Shown: piece after piece, positions 1 to 6,366 of the stretch
Layout: each line of letters opens with the position of its first letter
Numbering within the stretch: position 1 is the first letter of the stretch
Source of the DNA: Thermoanaerobaculia bacterium
GTDB lineage: Bacteria; Acidobacteriota; Thermoanaerobaculia; Multivoradales; JAHEKO01
DNA length: 6,761 nucleotides
Assembly (NCBI GenBank): GCA_029287645.1
Contig: JARFQS010000468.1
Coordinates: forward strand, 1 to 6,761
Direction of reading: 5' to 3'
Notes under the pieces: generated by a model
The model's input: only the letters and a program-made list of their open reading frames with translations
The model's database searches: none
What the model was told of the DNA's origin: nothing
Position numbers and translations under genes: made by a program

Positions 1-454
1 GCCCGAAATCGAGGACTTTGACTCGCCCCTCCTTGGTCACCATGACGTTGGCCGGCTTCAGGTCGCGGTGAACGATGTCCTTTTCGTGGGCGGCGGCAAG
101 GGCATCTCCGAGTGCGGTGGCGATCTCGTGGATCTCGTCGGCGGGCATCCCCCCTTCAGGGATCAACTGCTCGAGCGGCTGCCCCTCGACGAGCTGCATT
201 GTCAGGAAATGGACGCCACCCGATTCCTCTACGGAGAACACGGTGACGATGCCGGGGTGATCGAGCGCGGCGAGCGCCTTGGCCTCACGTCTGAATCTCT
301 CCAGGCGCTCCGGATTCGAGGCCATCTCTGCCGGCAGCACCTTGAGGGCCACGTCCCGCCCGAGCTTGGTGTCGGTCGCCCGGTACACCTCACCCATGCC
401 GCCCTCCCCCAGCTTGGCGGTGATCGTGTAATGGGCCAGTGTCTCGCCGATCAA
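1..454 (-). CDS. Ser/Thr protein kinase, N-terminal part (cut by left edge)
   Basis: Hanks-type serine/threonine kinase, expected to phosphorylate cytoplasmic proteins with ATP. Only the first 151 codons are in the window. Reading the minus strand shows a glycine-rich loop GEGGMGEV (residues 16-23), the VALK lysine K38, a likely alpha-C glutamate E57, the catalytic loop HRDLKPAN (129-136) and the DFG metal-binding motif (149-151), where the window ends. The activation loop, C-lobe and any sensor or effector region lie outside. The start is a TTG at 454-452, chosen because 'MIGETLAHYTI' matches how this family begins and because GAGG sits 8 bases upstream. A GTG at 472-470 in the same frame is the alternative. 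It closely resembles the kinase at 3896-6217: I count about 101 identical residues of 151 by hand. It is transcribed away from the regulator-propeller operon. The kinase call is very secure; substrate and full architecture are unknown. Confidence 0.95.
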   Translation of the reverse strand, partial: MIGETLAHYTITAKLGEGGMGEVYRATDTKLGRDVALKVLPAEMASNPERLERFRREAKALAALDHPGIVTVFSVEESGGVHFLTMQLVEGQPLEQLIPEGGMPADEIHEIATALGDALAAAHEKDIVHRDLKPANVMVTKEGRVKVLDFG

Positions 455-497
455 ATCTCGGTCCTCTTCCACACAGTCTGCGCGGGTTCGACAGCCG

Positions 498-503
498 ATT
501 CTA
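498..503 (-). promoter_or_regulatory. Possible -10 box for the left kinase
   Basis: On the minus strand the hexamer TAGAAT (5 of 6 matches to TATAAT) ends 43 bases before the TTG start of the left-edge kinase, a reasonable leader length. No good -35 lies 17 bases upstream (GGCACC there). TTGGGC at 524-529 would need a 20-base spacer. The same TAGAAT hexamer precedes the second minus-strand kinase. This is a weak call from pattern only. Confidence 0.3.
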
Positions 504-583
504 CAGTTCCGCTTCCGGTAGGTGCCCAACCAAGGGCCTGGTCGCCGAACGATGTGTCCTCCAGAGGGGAGGTGCTTCTCCGC

Positions 584-607
584 TTGGTTCGGATGTTGCC
601 GAACCAA
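584..607. promoter_or_regulatory. Perfect inverted repeat, probable operator of the MarR/GbsR-type regulator
   Basis: TTGGTTCGG (584-592) and CCGAACCAA (599-607) are exact reverse complements, 9 of 9, separated by six bases. The right arm and spacer contain the -35 hexamer (596-601) of the promoter for the adjacent winged-helix regulator. A 24-base dyad over a promoter next to a dimeric MarR-type gene is the usual arrangement of an autorepressor site. A further CGAACCA copy follows at 609-615, between -35 and -10, and CCCAACCAA (8 of 9 matches to the right arm) is at 525-533. It is not a terminator: no T-run follows and it precedes a gene. The symmetry is seen directly; binding by this regulator is inferred. 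Confidence 0.7.
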
Positions 608-624
608 ACGAACCAGCTTATAGT
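596..624 (+). promoter_or_regulatory. Sigma70-like promoter of the regulator-propeller operon
   Basis: A -35 box TTGCCG (596-601, 4 of 6 to TTGACA), a spacer of exactly 17 bases and a -10 box TATAGT (619-624, 5 of 6 to TATAAT) read toward the regulator gene. Transcription would begin near 630-633, leaving a leader of about 15-18 bases before the purine-rich Shine-Dalgarno at 634-642 and the CTG at 648. The inverted repeat at 584-607 covers the -35 box, so bound repressor would block RNA polymerase. It is the best promoter-like sequence I found in the window, but the consensus is that of E. coli and the host's may differ. Confidence 0.6.
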
Positions 625-1124
625 TGCCTGGCGAGAAGGGGGACGATCTGTCCAATCCCGAGCTTTCCAAGCAGCAGATCGAGCTGGTCGAGCGTATCGG
701 CGTTCTCCATGATCGGCTCGGCTTCTCCCCCGCACCCGGTCGGGTGGTGGGACTTCTCATGGTGTCTCTCGAGCCGGAGCTGACCTTCGACGAGATCCGC
801 GATGCCCTGGGAATGAGCAAGAGCTCCACGAGCGCGGCGATCAACCTTCTCCTGTCCCTCGGCAGCATCGAGTATCGAACACGGCCGGGCGACCGCAAGC
901 GCTACTTCCGCAAGAGCTACGAGAACTGGGAAGCGTCGCTGCTCGAGCGCATGGATCTGTTCTTCTCGCTCCGCGAGCCACTCGGCGAAGCTCTCGAAAT
1001 GCAGGGTCGTTCAGAGGAGTCCCGCCGAGCGCTGGCTCGAGTGACAGACTTCCTCGGTTTTCTCGAAACGGAGATCCACGAGGCATTCAAGCGTTGGGAG
1101 CAACAACGCGAACACGGAGGGTAA
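624..1124 (+). CDS. MarR/GbsR-type winged-helix transcriptional regulator
   Basis: Probable dimeric DNA-binding regulator, cytoplasmic. The maximal frame has 166 codons from TTG 624; starting from CTG 648, which I favour on promoter and Shine-Dalgarno grounds, gives 158 residues. In the shorter numbering, an N-terminal helix with 'VERIG' (14-18) and 'APGRVVGLLMV' leads into a helix-turn-helix at about 45-71 ('LTFDEIRDALGMSKSSTSAA') and a basic beta-wing at 73-90 ('RPGDRKRYFRK'). A long C-terminal helical part (about 95-152) is suited to dimerisation. This order and size match GbsR/MarR-family proteins, whose known members repress osmoprotectant or efflux genes. No cysteine is present, so thiol redox sensing is unlikely; the ligand is unknown. 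It is first in an operon with the secreted propeller: its TAA ends two bases before the propeller ATG. A perfect dyad over its promoter suggests autoregulation. Confidence 0.85.
   Translation: MPGEKGDDLSNPELSKQQIELVERIGVLHDRLGFSPAPGRVVGLLMVSLEPELTFDEIRDALGMSKSSTSAAINLLLSLGSIEYRTRPGDRKRYFRKSYENWEASLLERMDLFFSLREPLGEALEMQGRSEESRRALARVTDFLGFLETEIHEAFKRWEQQREHGG
634..643 (+). promoter_or_regulatory. Shine-Dalgarno that favours a CTG start for the regulator
   Basis: AGAAGGGGGA is purine-rich and lies 5 bases before an in-frame CTG at 648-650. The only upstream conventional start, TTG at 624, has no Shine-Dalgarno, directly follows an in-frame TAG (621-623) and shares a base with the predicted -10 box. 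No ATG or GTG occurs in frame before the conserved fold begins. The site therefore bears on the start choice, although CTG initiation is rare. Confidence 0.45.
1116..1121 (+). promoter_or_regulatory. Shine-Dalgarno of the propeller gene inside the regulator gene
   Basis: GGAGGG lies 5 bases before the ATG at 1127 and overlaps the last codons of the regulator, whose TAA (1122-1124) occupies the spacer. This fixes the propeller start at 1127 rather than the in-frame TTG at 1094, and implies translational coupling of the two genes. Confidence 0.85.
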
Positions 1125-1126
1125 CC

Positions 1127-3862
1127 ATGGCCTTGATTGAAATTCTATTCCGTACTCCATCGAACTCCAGATCCTTCGGAGCGCTGCTGGTCGTGGCTGT
1201 TGCCGCACTATCGATCCTCAGCGATGTGCCCGCACTTGGGGCTGACTCGGCTACCGCCGCAGAGGTCAAGGAGCCGATTCTCGACAGCGAGACCCGACTC
1301 GAGAAGTTCGAGCAGCACAGGGCCATGAAGGAGGAATCGCCGTTCAAGAAGGCGAAGTGGAGCTACCTCGGGCCGACGAACATCAGCGGCCGGTGCACGG
1401 ACGTCGAGGCCGTGTATCCAAGGGGCCAGCAATACGCGATCTGGGTCGCATCCGCCACCGGCGGCGTCTGGAAATCCGTCAACGAAGGGACAACCTTCGA
1501 GCCCGTCTTCGACGAGATGCCCTGCGCCTCGATCGGCGACATCGCGATCGATCCGACGAACCCGGACGTCGTCTGGGTCGGTACGGGCGAGGCGAACATC
1601 TTTCGCAGCTCCAGCGCCGGCTGTGGAGTCTTCAAGACCACCGATGGCGGCAAGACCTGGAAGGCGATGGGACTCGCGGGTACCCACACGATTCCCCGGA
1701 TCCGCATTCACCCGGACAACCCAGACATCGTCTGGGTGGCCGCGGGCGGTCACGAATGGACGAAGAACCCCGAGCGGGGCCTCTTCAAGACCACCGATGG
1801 CGGCGAGACCTGGTCCAAGATTCTCTACGTCGACGACGAGACCGGCGTCAACGACATCGTCCTCCATCCCACGGATCCCGACACGATCTACGCCACCACC
1901 TGGCAGCGAACGAGGCTCAAGTGGAGCGATCCCAGGAACTTCCCCCACTACGAGAACAGCGGCGTGTGGAAGTCCACGGACGGCGGCGAGACCTGGGATC
2001 AGATCAACAACGGCCTGCCCGAGGCGGCCTTTCGAGGTCGCATTGGAATCGACATCGCCCGCTCGAATCCCGACGTGGTCTACGCCTACGTGGACAGCTA
2101 CGAAGTGGCCGAGAAGGCCAAGCCGGGGCAGAAGGACTCCTACGGCCGTCCGATGAAGGACCGGATCAAGGGTGCCACGATCTACCGCAGTGCGGACGCC
2201 GGAGCCACCTGGGAGCAGATGAGTGGACTGGACGAGAAGACGAAGAAGTTCATGGAAAGCCACTCCGCCACCTATGGGTGGGTCTTCTCCCAGATCCGGG
2301 TCGATCCTCAGGACGAGAATCGCATCTACACCATGGGGCTGGCTCTCAACGTTTCCGAGGACGGCGGCAGGACCGCCAAGGTCCTGACCGGGATGCACCT
2401 CGATCACCACGGCCTATGGATCGATCCCTCCAACAGCGACTACCTGCTGAATGTCCAGGACGGCGGCCTCGCCATCTCCTACGACAGAGGGGAGAACTGG
2501 AAGATTCCGATCGAGGAGCTACCGCTGGCGCAGTTCTTCAACGTGTCTCTCGATATGAACGAGCCCTTTCGGGTCTACGGCTCGATCCAGGACCACGGCA
2601 GCTACTCGGCGGAGGTCGACATCTCAGAGGGCCGGGCGAAGCTCCAGCCCGTCGAGTTCGACACCACGCTGGGTGGCGAGGGCACTACCCACGCCATCGA
2701 TCCGCGAGACGGCACGATCTACGCCTCGAGCTTCTACGGCAACCTGGATCGCCAGAGTGCCGACGGCAGCGAGAAGAAGGACTGCCTCCCTCCCCCCTTC
2801 CCCGACGAGGAGATGAAGCTGGGGCAGTGGCTGGCACCGACCGTTCTGTCCGTCCACAATCCGGATTACATCTACCACGGTCTCAAGACCGTCATGATGT
2901 CCAGGGACCGCTGCATCTCCTGGGAGGACATCAGCCCGGTTCTCTCGCACAATAATCCCGAGAAGTCCGGCGACATCTACTTCCAGACGGTGACGGCTCT
3001 CGCGGAGTCGCCCCTACGGTTCGGGCTGCTCTACGCCGGCACCGATGACGGACGGGTGTGGCGCACCAAGAATAACGGCGCCAACTGGGAGGAGATCGGA
3101 GGGGCGCCAGTGCCGGCCAAATGGGTCTCGAGGCTGGTGGCCTCCGAGCACGATCTGTCCACCGTCTATATGACCCAGACCGGACGACGCGACGATGATT
3201 TCCAGGTCTACGTCTGGAAGTCCACCGACTTGGGCGAGACCTGGGTCGACATCTCGGGCAACGTTCCCCTCGGGCCGGTCAACGTGATCCGGGAGGACCC
3301 GGACGATGAGAATCAGCTGTTTCTCGGCACCGACGCCAGCGTCTACGTGACCAAGGACGGCGGCGAGACCTGGGCGGTCCTGGGTGATCTCCCCTTCGCC
3401 TATGTCCACGACCTGGCTTTCCACCCGCGCGATCGGATGCTCGTCATCGGCACCCACGGCCGCGGCGTCTGGGTCTTCGACGGAGAGCAGCTCGATCCGA
3501 GGAAGGCCAAGGGGATCGGAGAGGTCTCGGAAGAGGATCTCCCGCTTCTGCTCGGCACCTGGAACGGTGAGATCGATGCCGACGGCAGACTCATGCCGTT
3601 CAGCCTCGAATTCCTGATGGAGGACGAGGAGATCGGTGGCTCGATGGAGTTCGTCATGGGGACCGCCACGGTGAGCGACGTCCAGTTCGACGGCGAGCTG
3701 CTGGCCTTCAAGGCCACCTTCTCGATGGGTGAGCAGGAGATGACCACGGAGTTCGACGGACAGATCGAGGAAGAGACCATGACCGGAACCGGGGAGAGCC
3801 CGATGGGCAAGTCGAAGCTCACGGCCACCAAGGAGGCCGACGAGCCCGAGTCGACGGAGTGA
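1127..3862 (+). CDS. Secreted BNR/Asp-box (VPS10/sortilin-like) beta-propeller protein with C-terminal beta domain
   Basis: Large exported protein of 911 residues, of the type annotated as 'BNR/sialidase-like', 'glycosyl hydrolase' or 'VPS10 domain' protein; no enzyme activity is proven for this type. Residues 1-39 form a Sec signal peptide (R9 and R15, hydrophobic run about 17-31, cleavage probably between 36 and 42). No lipobox or later membrane segment is seen. About eleven Asp-box turns (S/T-x-D-x-G-x-T-W) follow: 116-124 (degenerate), 170-178, 221-229, 282-290, 354-362, 409-417 (degenerate), 450-458, 591-599, 646-654, 698-706 and 741-749, consistent with a pair of propellers. Motifs 'GTGEAN' (152-157) and 'DHHGLWIDP' (426-434) recall this family. 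I do not see a sialidase arginine triad. Residues about 805-900 form a separate beta-rich domain starting 'LLLGTWNGEI', followed by an acidic tail. The start is ATG 1127 with a strong Shine-Dalgarno. Role is probably extracytoplasmic binding or protein interaction; substrate unknown. Confidence 0.88.
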   Translation: MALIEILFRTPSNSRSFGALLVVAVAALSILSDVPALGADSATAAEVKEPILDSETRLEKFEQHRAMKEESPFKKAKWSYLGPTNISGRCTDVEAVYPRGQQYAIWVASATGGVWKSVNEGTTFEPVFDEMPCASIGDIAIDPTNPDVVWVGTGEANIFRSSSAGCGVFKTTDGGKTWKAMGLAGTHTIPRIRIHPDNPDIVWVAAGGHEWTKNPERGLFKTTDGGETWSKILYVDDETGVNDIVLHPTDPDTIYATTWQRTRLKWSDPRNFPHYENSGVWKSTDGGETWDQINNGLPEAAFRGRIGIDIARSNPDVVYAYVDSYEVAEKAKPGQKDSYGRPMKDRIKGATIYRSADAGATWEQMSGLDEKTKKFMESHSATYGWVFSQIRVDPQDENRIYTMGLALNVSEDGGRTAKVLTGMHLDHHGLWIDPSNSDYLLNVQDGGLAISYDRGENWKIPIEELPLAQFFNVSLDMNEPFRVYGSIQDHGSYSAEVDISEGRAKLQPVEFDTTLGGEGTTHAIDPRDGTIYASSFYGNLDRQSADGSEKKDCLPPPFPDEEMKLGQWLAPTVLSVHNPDYIYHGLKTVMMSRDRCISWEDISPVLSHNNPEKSGDIYFQTVTALAESPLRFGLLYAGTDDGRVWRTKNNGANWEEIGGAPVPAKWVSRLVASEHDLSTVYMTQTGRRDDDFQVYVWKSTDLGETWVDISGNVPLGPVNVIREDPDDENQLFLGTDASVYVTKDGGETWAVLGDLPFAYVHDLAFHPRDRMLVIGTHGRGVWVFDGEQLDPRKAKGIGEVSEEDLPLLLGTWNGEIDADGRLMPFSLEFLMEDEEIGGSMEFVMGTATVSDVQFDGELLAFKATFSMGEQEMTTEFDGQIEEETMTGTGESPMGKSKLTATKEADEPESTE
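1631..1813 (+). repeat. Near-identical Asp-box DNA repeat in the propeller gene
   Basis: Bases 1631-1660 and 1784-1813 match at 29 of 30 positions and both encode FKTTDGG(K/E)TW, 153 bases (51 residues) apart. Related but less exact copies encode the Asp-boxes near 1970-1996, 3218-3244 and 3347-3373, sharing GGCGAGACCTGG. It is an in-frame coding repeat of propeller blades, not a mobile element. Confidence 0.7.
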
Positions 3863-3895
3863 ACCGCAACACCGGGGGCAGGTGCGGGTGGAGCC
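3863..3895. other. Convergent intergenic gap without a clear terminator
   Basis: Only 33 bases separate the TGA of the propeller gene from the TGA of the minus-strand kinase. The best fold is a 4 bp CACC/GGTG stem with a 7-base loop and no T-run on either strand. Transcripts may end inside the opposing gene or by a Rho-dependent route. Confidence 0.5.
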
Positions 3896-6217
3896 TCAGA
3901 CCTCGAAGCGGTCCCACTCGCGCCGGGCCCTCTCCATCGCCTGGCGGAAGCGTACCTCGCCGCGGATGTTGTCCAGGTACCGATCGTGCTCGGAGAGAAA
4001 GGGGTAGTTGATCATCCCTTGGTCGATCGCGCGGTCGAGCCAGTGTAGTGCCTCGTCCGTGGCGCCGATCGCGGCATGGGCACTCGCCAGGACCCAGGGG
4101 ATCTCCGCATCCCACGCTGCAGCCTGCTGGTAGGGACCGTCGGCGAGCCGCAAAACCTCCGCTCGGTCCCCCCTCCAAGCCGCCCGCCACAGCCCCATCC
4201 ACCACGTGCCGACATCCGAATCAGGCTGAGCGGCCACCGACTCGGTCAACGCCTCTGCCTCATCGAGCTGCCCGGCGTAGCTCAGGGCCATGACGTAGTT
4301 CGCACGCCAGACCGGAGTGACCGGATCGAGGTCGAACATGCGGCGCGCAGCTTCCACCGCCTCCGGGAACCGACCGGCGAACAAAGGCACCATGGCACTC
4401 ACCAGCAGGCTCATCGGGTTGAGCGGATCGACGTCGACCAGCCGTGCTGCGAGAGGCGCCGCCGCGTCCGGCTTCCCGCCCAACCAGCCGAGCGTGTGGG
4501 TGTACAGCTGAAGCGCCACGATTTCGTTCGGATAGGCCTGCAACACGCGCTGCAAGCTCCGGCCGCATGCATGAATGTCACCCCGAGCCAACCGTGTCTG
4601 CGAGCGCACCAGGTACCCGCGCGGCGACTCGGGCTCGAGCGCGAAGATCTTGTCCACACACGATTCCGCTTTCTGGATGAGCTCCTCTTCACGCCCGATC
4701 GCGGCTCCGATGTTCACGTACTGGAAGTACGCCTCACCGAGTCCCTGATAGACCAGGGCGTTGTCGCCAATCAGTTCGAGTGCCGCTTCGAGATGACGGA
4801 TCGCCAGGTCCAAGCTGCCGGGCATGAAGCTCCAGATCTCGCTCCGAGCACGGAGATAGCTCTCCTGGGCGCGGACGTCGTCGATCGGCCGCTCGGCGAG
4901 CTGGGCGGCCTCTTGCGGCGTCAGCCGGATCTCGAGAGCGTCGACGATCGAGCGGGACACACGCTCCTGGATGTCGAACACGTCGTCCAATGTGCCCCCG
5001 TACTTGTCGGCCCAGAGCTGGGCCTCATTCGGCGCGTCCACCAGCCGCGCCGTGATCCGCAGGCTGTTCGAGGCGCGCCGCACGCTGCCTTCGAGCACAT
5101 ACCGACAGGCCAGCTCCCGGCCGATGGCCGCGAGGCCACGCTCGTCGCCCTTGAGACGCATCGCCGAGGAACGAGAGATCACACGCAGTGCCTCGACCTG
5201 CGACAGATCGGTGATGATCTCGTCAGTGAGCCCGTCACTGAAGTACTCGGTGTCGGGATCCGGGCTCAGATTGGCGAAAGGGAGGACGACGATCGATTTC
5301 CTGTCGGCCGATGTCTGCTGAGCCACGGCGAGCTCTACATCCGTGACCGCCCCTTGGACGCTCTCCGACCTGGTGCGCAATCCCTGCAATTCGTTCAAGA
5401 CCTCGCGAGCCGTCTGATAGCGATGGTCCGAGTTCTTCTCGAGGCAGCGCCGAACAAGGCGGTCGAGGCTCCTGGGTAGCTCCGGATGGGTCTCGGTCAT
5501 CGGGGTGGGCTGATCTCTGAGGACGGCCGAGAGCAGCTCGATGGCACTCGTGCCTTGGAATGGCTTCTCACCCGTCGCCATCTCGAAGAGCATCACCCCG
5601 AGCGAGAAGATGTCGGAGCGGTGATCCAGGACCTCGCCTTTCGCCTGCTCGGGCGACATGTAGTGCGGTGTGCCCATCACCATCCCCTCCCGGGTCTGGG
5701 TCAGGGTAGGGAGCTCCTCGAGATCGTCCGCGGCGCTCCGGCTAGGAGTGAGCTTCGCCAGTCCAAAGTCCAGGACCTTCACCCGCTCGCCGGCCTTCGT
5801 GACCATGACGTTGGCCGGCTTGAGATCGCGATGGATGATGCCCTGCTCATGGGCGCAGGCCACGGCGTCGGCAAGCGGAATGGCGAGGGCCAGGAAACGG
5901 TCGAGATCGAGGCCTCCTTCGGGCAGCAGCTCGTCGATCGACATGCCCTCGACCAGCTCCATGGTCAAGAAATGAATGCCCTCGGCCTCCTCGACCGAGA
6001 AAATCGTCACGATGTTGGGATGACTCAGCGACGCGATCGTCTCGGCTTCTCTCTGAAACCGGGACAGCCGGTCCGGATCGCCCGCCATCTCGGGAGGCAG
6101 GACCTTGAGTGCCACTTTGCGCTTGAGCTTGTTGTCTTCGGCCAGGTAGACCTCACCCATGCCGCCCTCGCCCAGCTTGGCGGTGATCTTGAAATGTGAA
6201 AGCTTCTGGCCAATCAA
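3896..6217 (-). CDS. Ser/Thr protein kinase with TolB-N-like and TPR regions
   Basis: Complete 773-residue multidomain kinase. The Hanks kinase domain spans about residues 9-282: glycine loop GEGGMGEV (16-23), K38, E57, HRDLKPAN (129-136, catalytic D131, an RD kinase), DFG (150-152), a Thr-rich activation segment (T171, T173, T175, T183) and the 'SPE' motif (188-190), so it should be active. Residues about 307-440 begin 'SIVVLPFANLSPDPDTEYFS' and match the TolB-N/FlgO-like module found in acidobacterial kinases and TPR adenylate cyclases. Residues about 455-765 are alpha-helical TPR-like repeats ending in 'YLDNIRGEVRFRQAMERA', the usual closing motif of these proteins, and probably bind partners. 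No hydrophobic membrane span is seen, so it is predicted cytoplasmic. The start is TTG 6217-6215: a TAG lies in frame five codons upstream and 'MIGQKLSHFKI' fits the family. Shine-Dalgarno is poor. It converges on the propeller gene and diverges from the third kinase. Its substrate is unknown. Confidence 0.95.
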   Translation of the reverse strand: MIGQKLSHFKITAKLGEGGMGEVYLAEDNKLKRKVALKVLPPEMAGDPDRLSRFQREAETIASLSHPNIVTIFSVEEAEGIHFLTMELVEGMSIDELLPEGGLDLDRFLALAIPLADAVACAHEQGIIHRDLKPANVMVTKAGERVKVLDFGLAKLTPSRSAADDLEELPTLTQTREGMVMGTPHYMSPEQAKGEVLDHRSDIFSLGVMLFEMATGEKPFQGTSAIELLSAVLRDQPTPMTETHPELPRSLDRLVRRCLEKNSDHRYQTAREVLNELQGLRTRSESVQGAVTDVELAVAQQTSADRKSIVVLPFANLSPDPDTEYFSDGLTDEIITDLSQVEALRVISRSSAMRLKGDERGLAAIGRELACRYVLEGSVRRASNSLRITARLVDAPNEAQLWADKYGGTLDDVFDIQERVSRSIVDALEIRLTPQEAAQLAERPIDDVRAQESYLRARSEIWSFMPGSLDLAIRHLEAALELIGDNALVYQGLGEAYFQYVNIGAAIGREEELIQKAESCVDKIFALEPESPRGYLVRSQTRLARGDIHACGRSLQRVLQAYPNEIVALQLYTHTLGWLGGKPDAAAPLAARLVDVDPLNPMSLLVSAMVPLFAGRFPEAVEAARRMFDLDPVTPVWRANYVMALSYAGQLDEAEALTESVAAQPDSDVGTWWMGLWRAAWRGDRAEVLRLADGPYQQAAAWDAEIPWVLASAHAAIGATDEALHWLDRAIDQGMINYPFLSEHDRYLDNIRGEVRFRQAMERARREWDRFEV

Positions 6218-6226
6218 GGTGGAGTC

Positions 6227-6232
6227 ATTCTA
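6227..6232 (-). promoter_or_regulatory. Possible -10 box right next to the start of the TolB/TPR kinase
   Basis: Minus-strand TAGAAT ends only 9 bases before the TTG start. If used, the transcript would begin a few bases before the start codon or at it, giving an almost leaderless mRNA, consistent with the lack of a Shine-Dalgarno. No good -35 is visible (AAGACG lies 19 bases upstream). An alternative promoter may lie further upstream, around minus-strand TTGAGG at 6295-6300. Weak call. Confidence 0.3.
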
Positions 6233-6360
6233 TCCGCGACGCGGCGGAGTTCGTCTTCCTCGTGTCGGCGGTTGTAACACGAAACACCTTCCATCCCTCA
6301 ACCGCGCAACGACGACGGATTTGGAGATCGGCCCTGCAGCCGAGGGTCCCGCTGATCGTG

Positions 6361-6366
6361 TACTAT
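6361..6366 (+). promoter_or_regulatory. Possible -10 box for the third kinase
   Basis: TACTAT (4 of 6 to TATAAT) lies 29 bases before the ATG at 6396. The hexamer 17 bases upstream (AGCCGA) does not resemble a -35 box. A 5 bp inverted repeat CTCGA/TCGAG (6377-6381 and 6387-6391) falls in the expected leader. The region 6218-6395 must hold divergent promoters for both kinases, but this assignment is tentative. Confidence 0.25.

Noticed and set aside
584..607. Inverted repeat read as a terminator or insertion-sequence end
   Set aside because: No T-run follows, no transposase or second copy is nearby, and it overlaps a good promoter, so an operator fits better.
68..712. 214-codon plus-strand frame over the left kinase and the intergenic region
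   Set aside because: It is antisense to clear kinase motifs (HRDLKPAN, GEGGMGEV) and runs through the promoter and operator.
1094..1126. Upstream TTG start for the propeller gene
   Set aside because: It would add 11 charged residues before the signal peptide; ATG 1127 has GGAGGG 5 bases upstream and gives a proper signal peptide.
1208..2410. 400-codon minus-strand frame antisense to the propeller gene
   Set aside because: Composition is a mirror of the repeated propeller codons (VD, GGL, DP runs), with no domain and no Shine-Dalgarno seen.
1357..2955. Long open frame of 532 codons overlapping the propeller gene in another plus frame
   Set aside because: It is Arg-, Gly- and Pro-rich with no recognisable domain and lies inside a gene with clear Asp-box repeats; a by-product of GC-rich codon use.
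3866..3892. Possible bidirectional terminator between the convergent genes
   Set aside because: Only a 4 bp stem (CACC/GGTG) without a T-run can be drawn.
4076..6199. Two long plus-strand frames (4076-5479 and 5486-6199) covering most of the TolB/TPR kinase
   Set aside because: The minus strand encodes a complete, motif-rich kinase; the plus frames are low-information mirrors of it.
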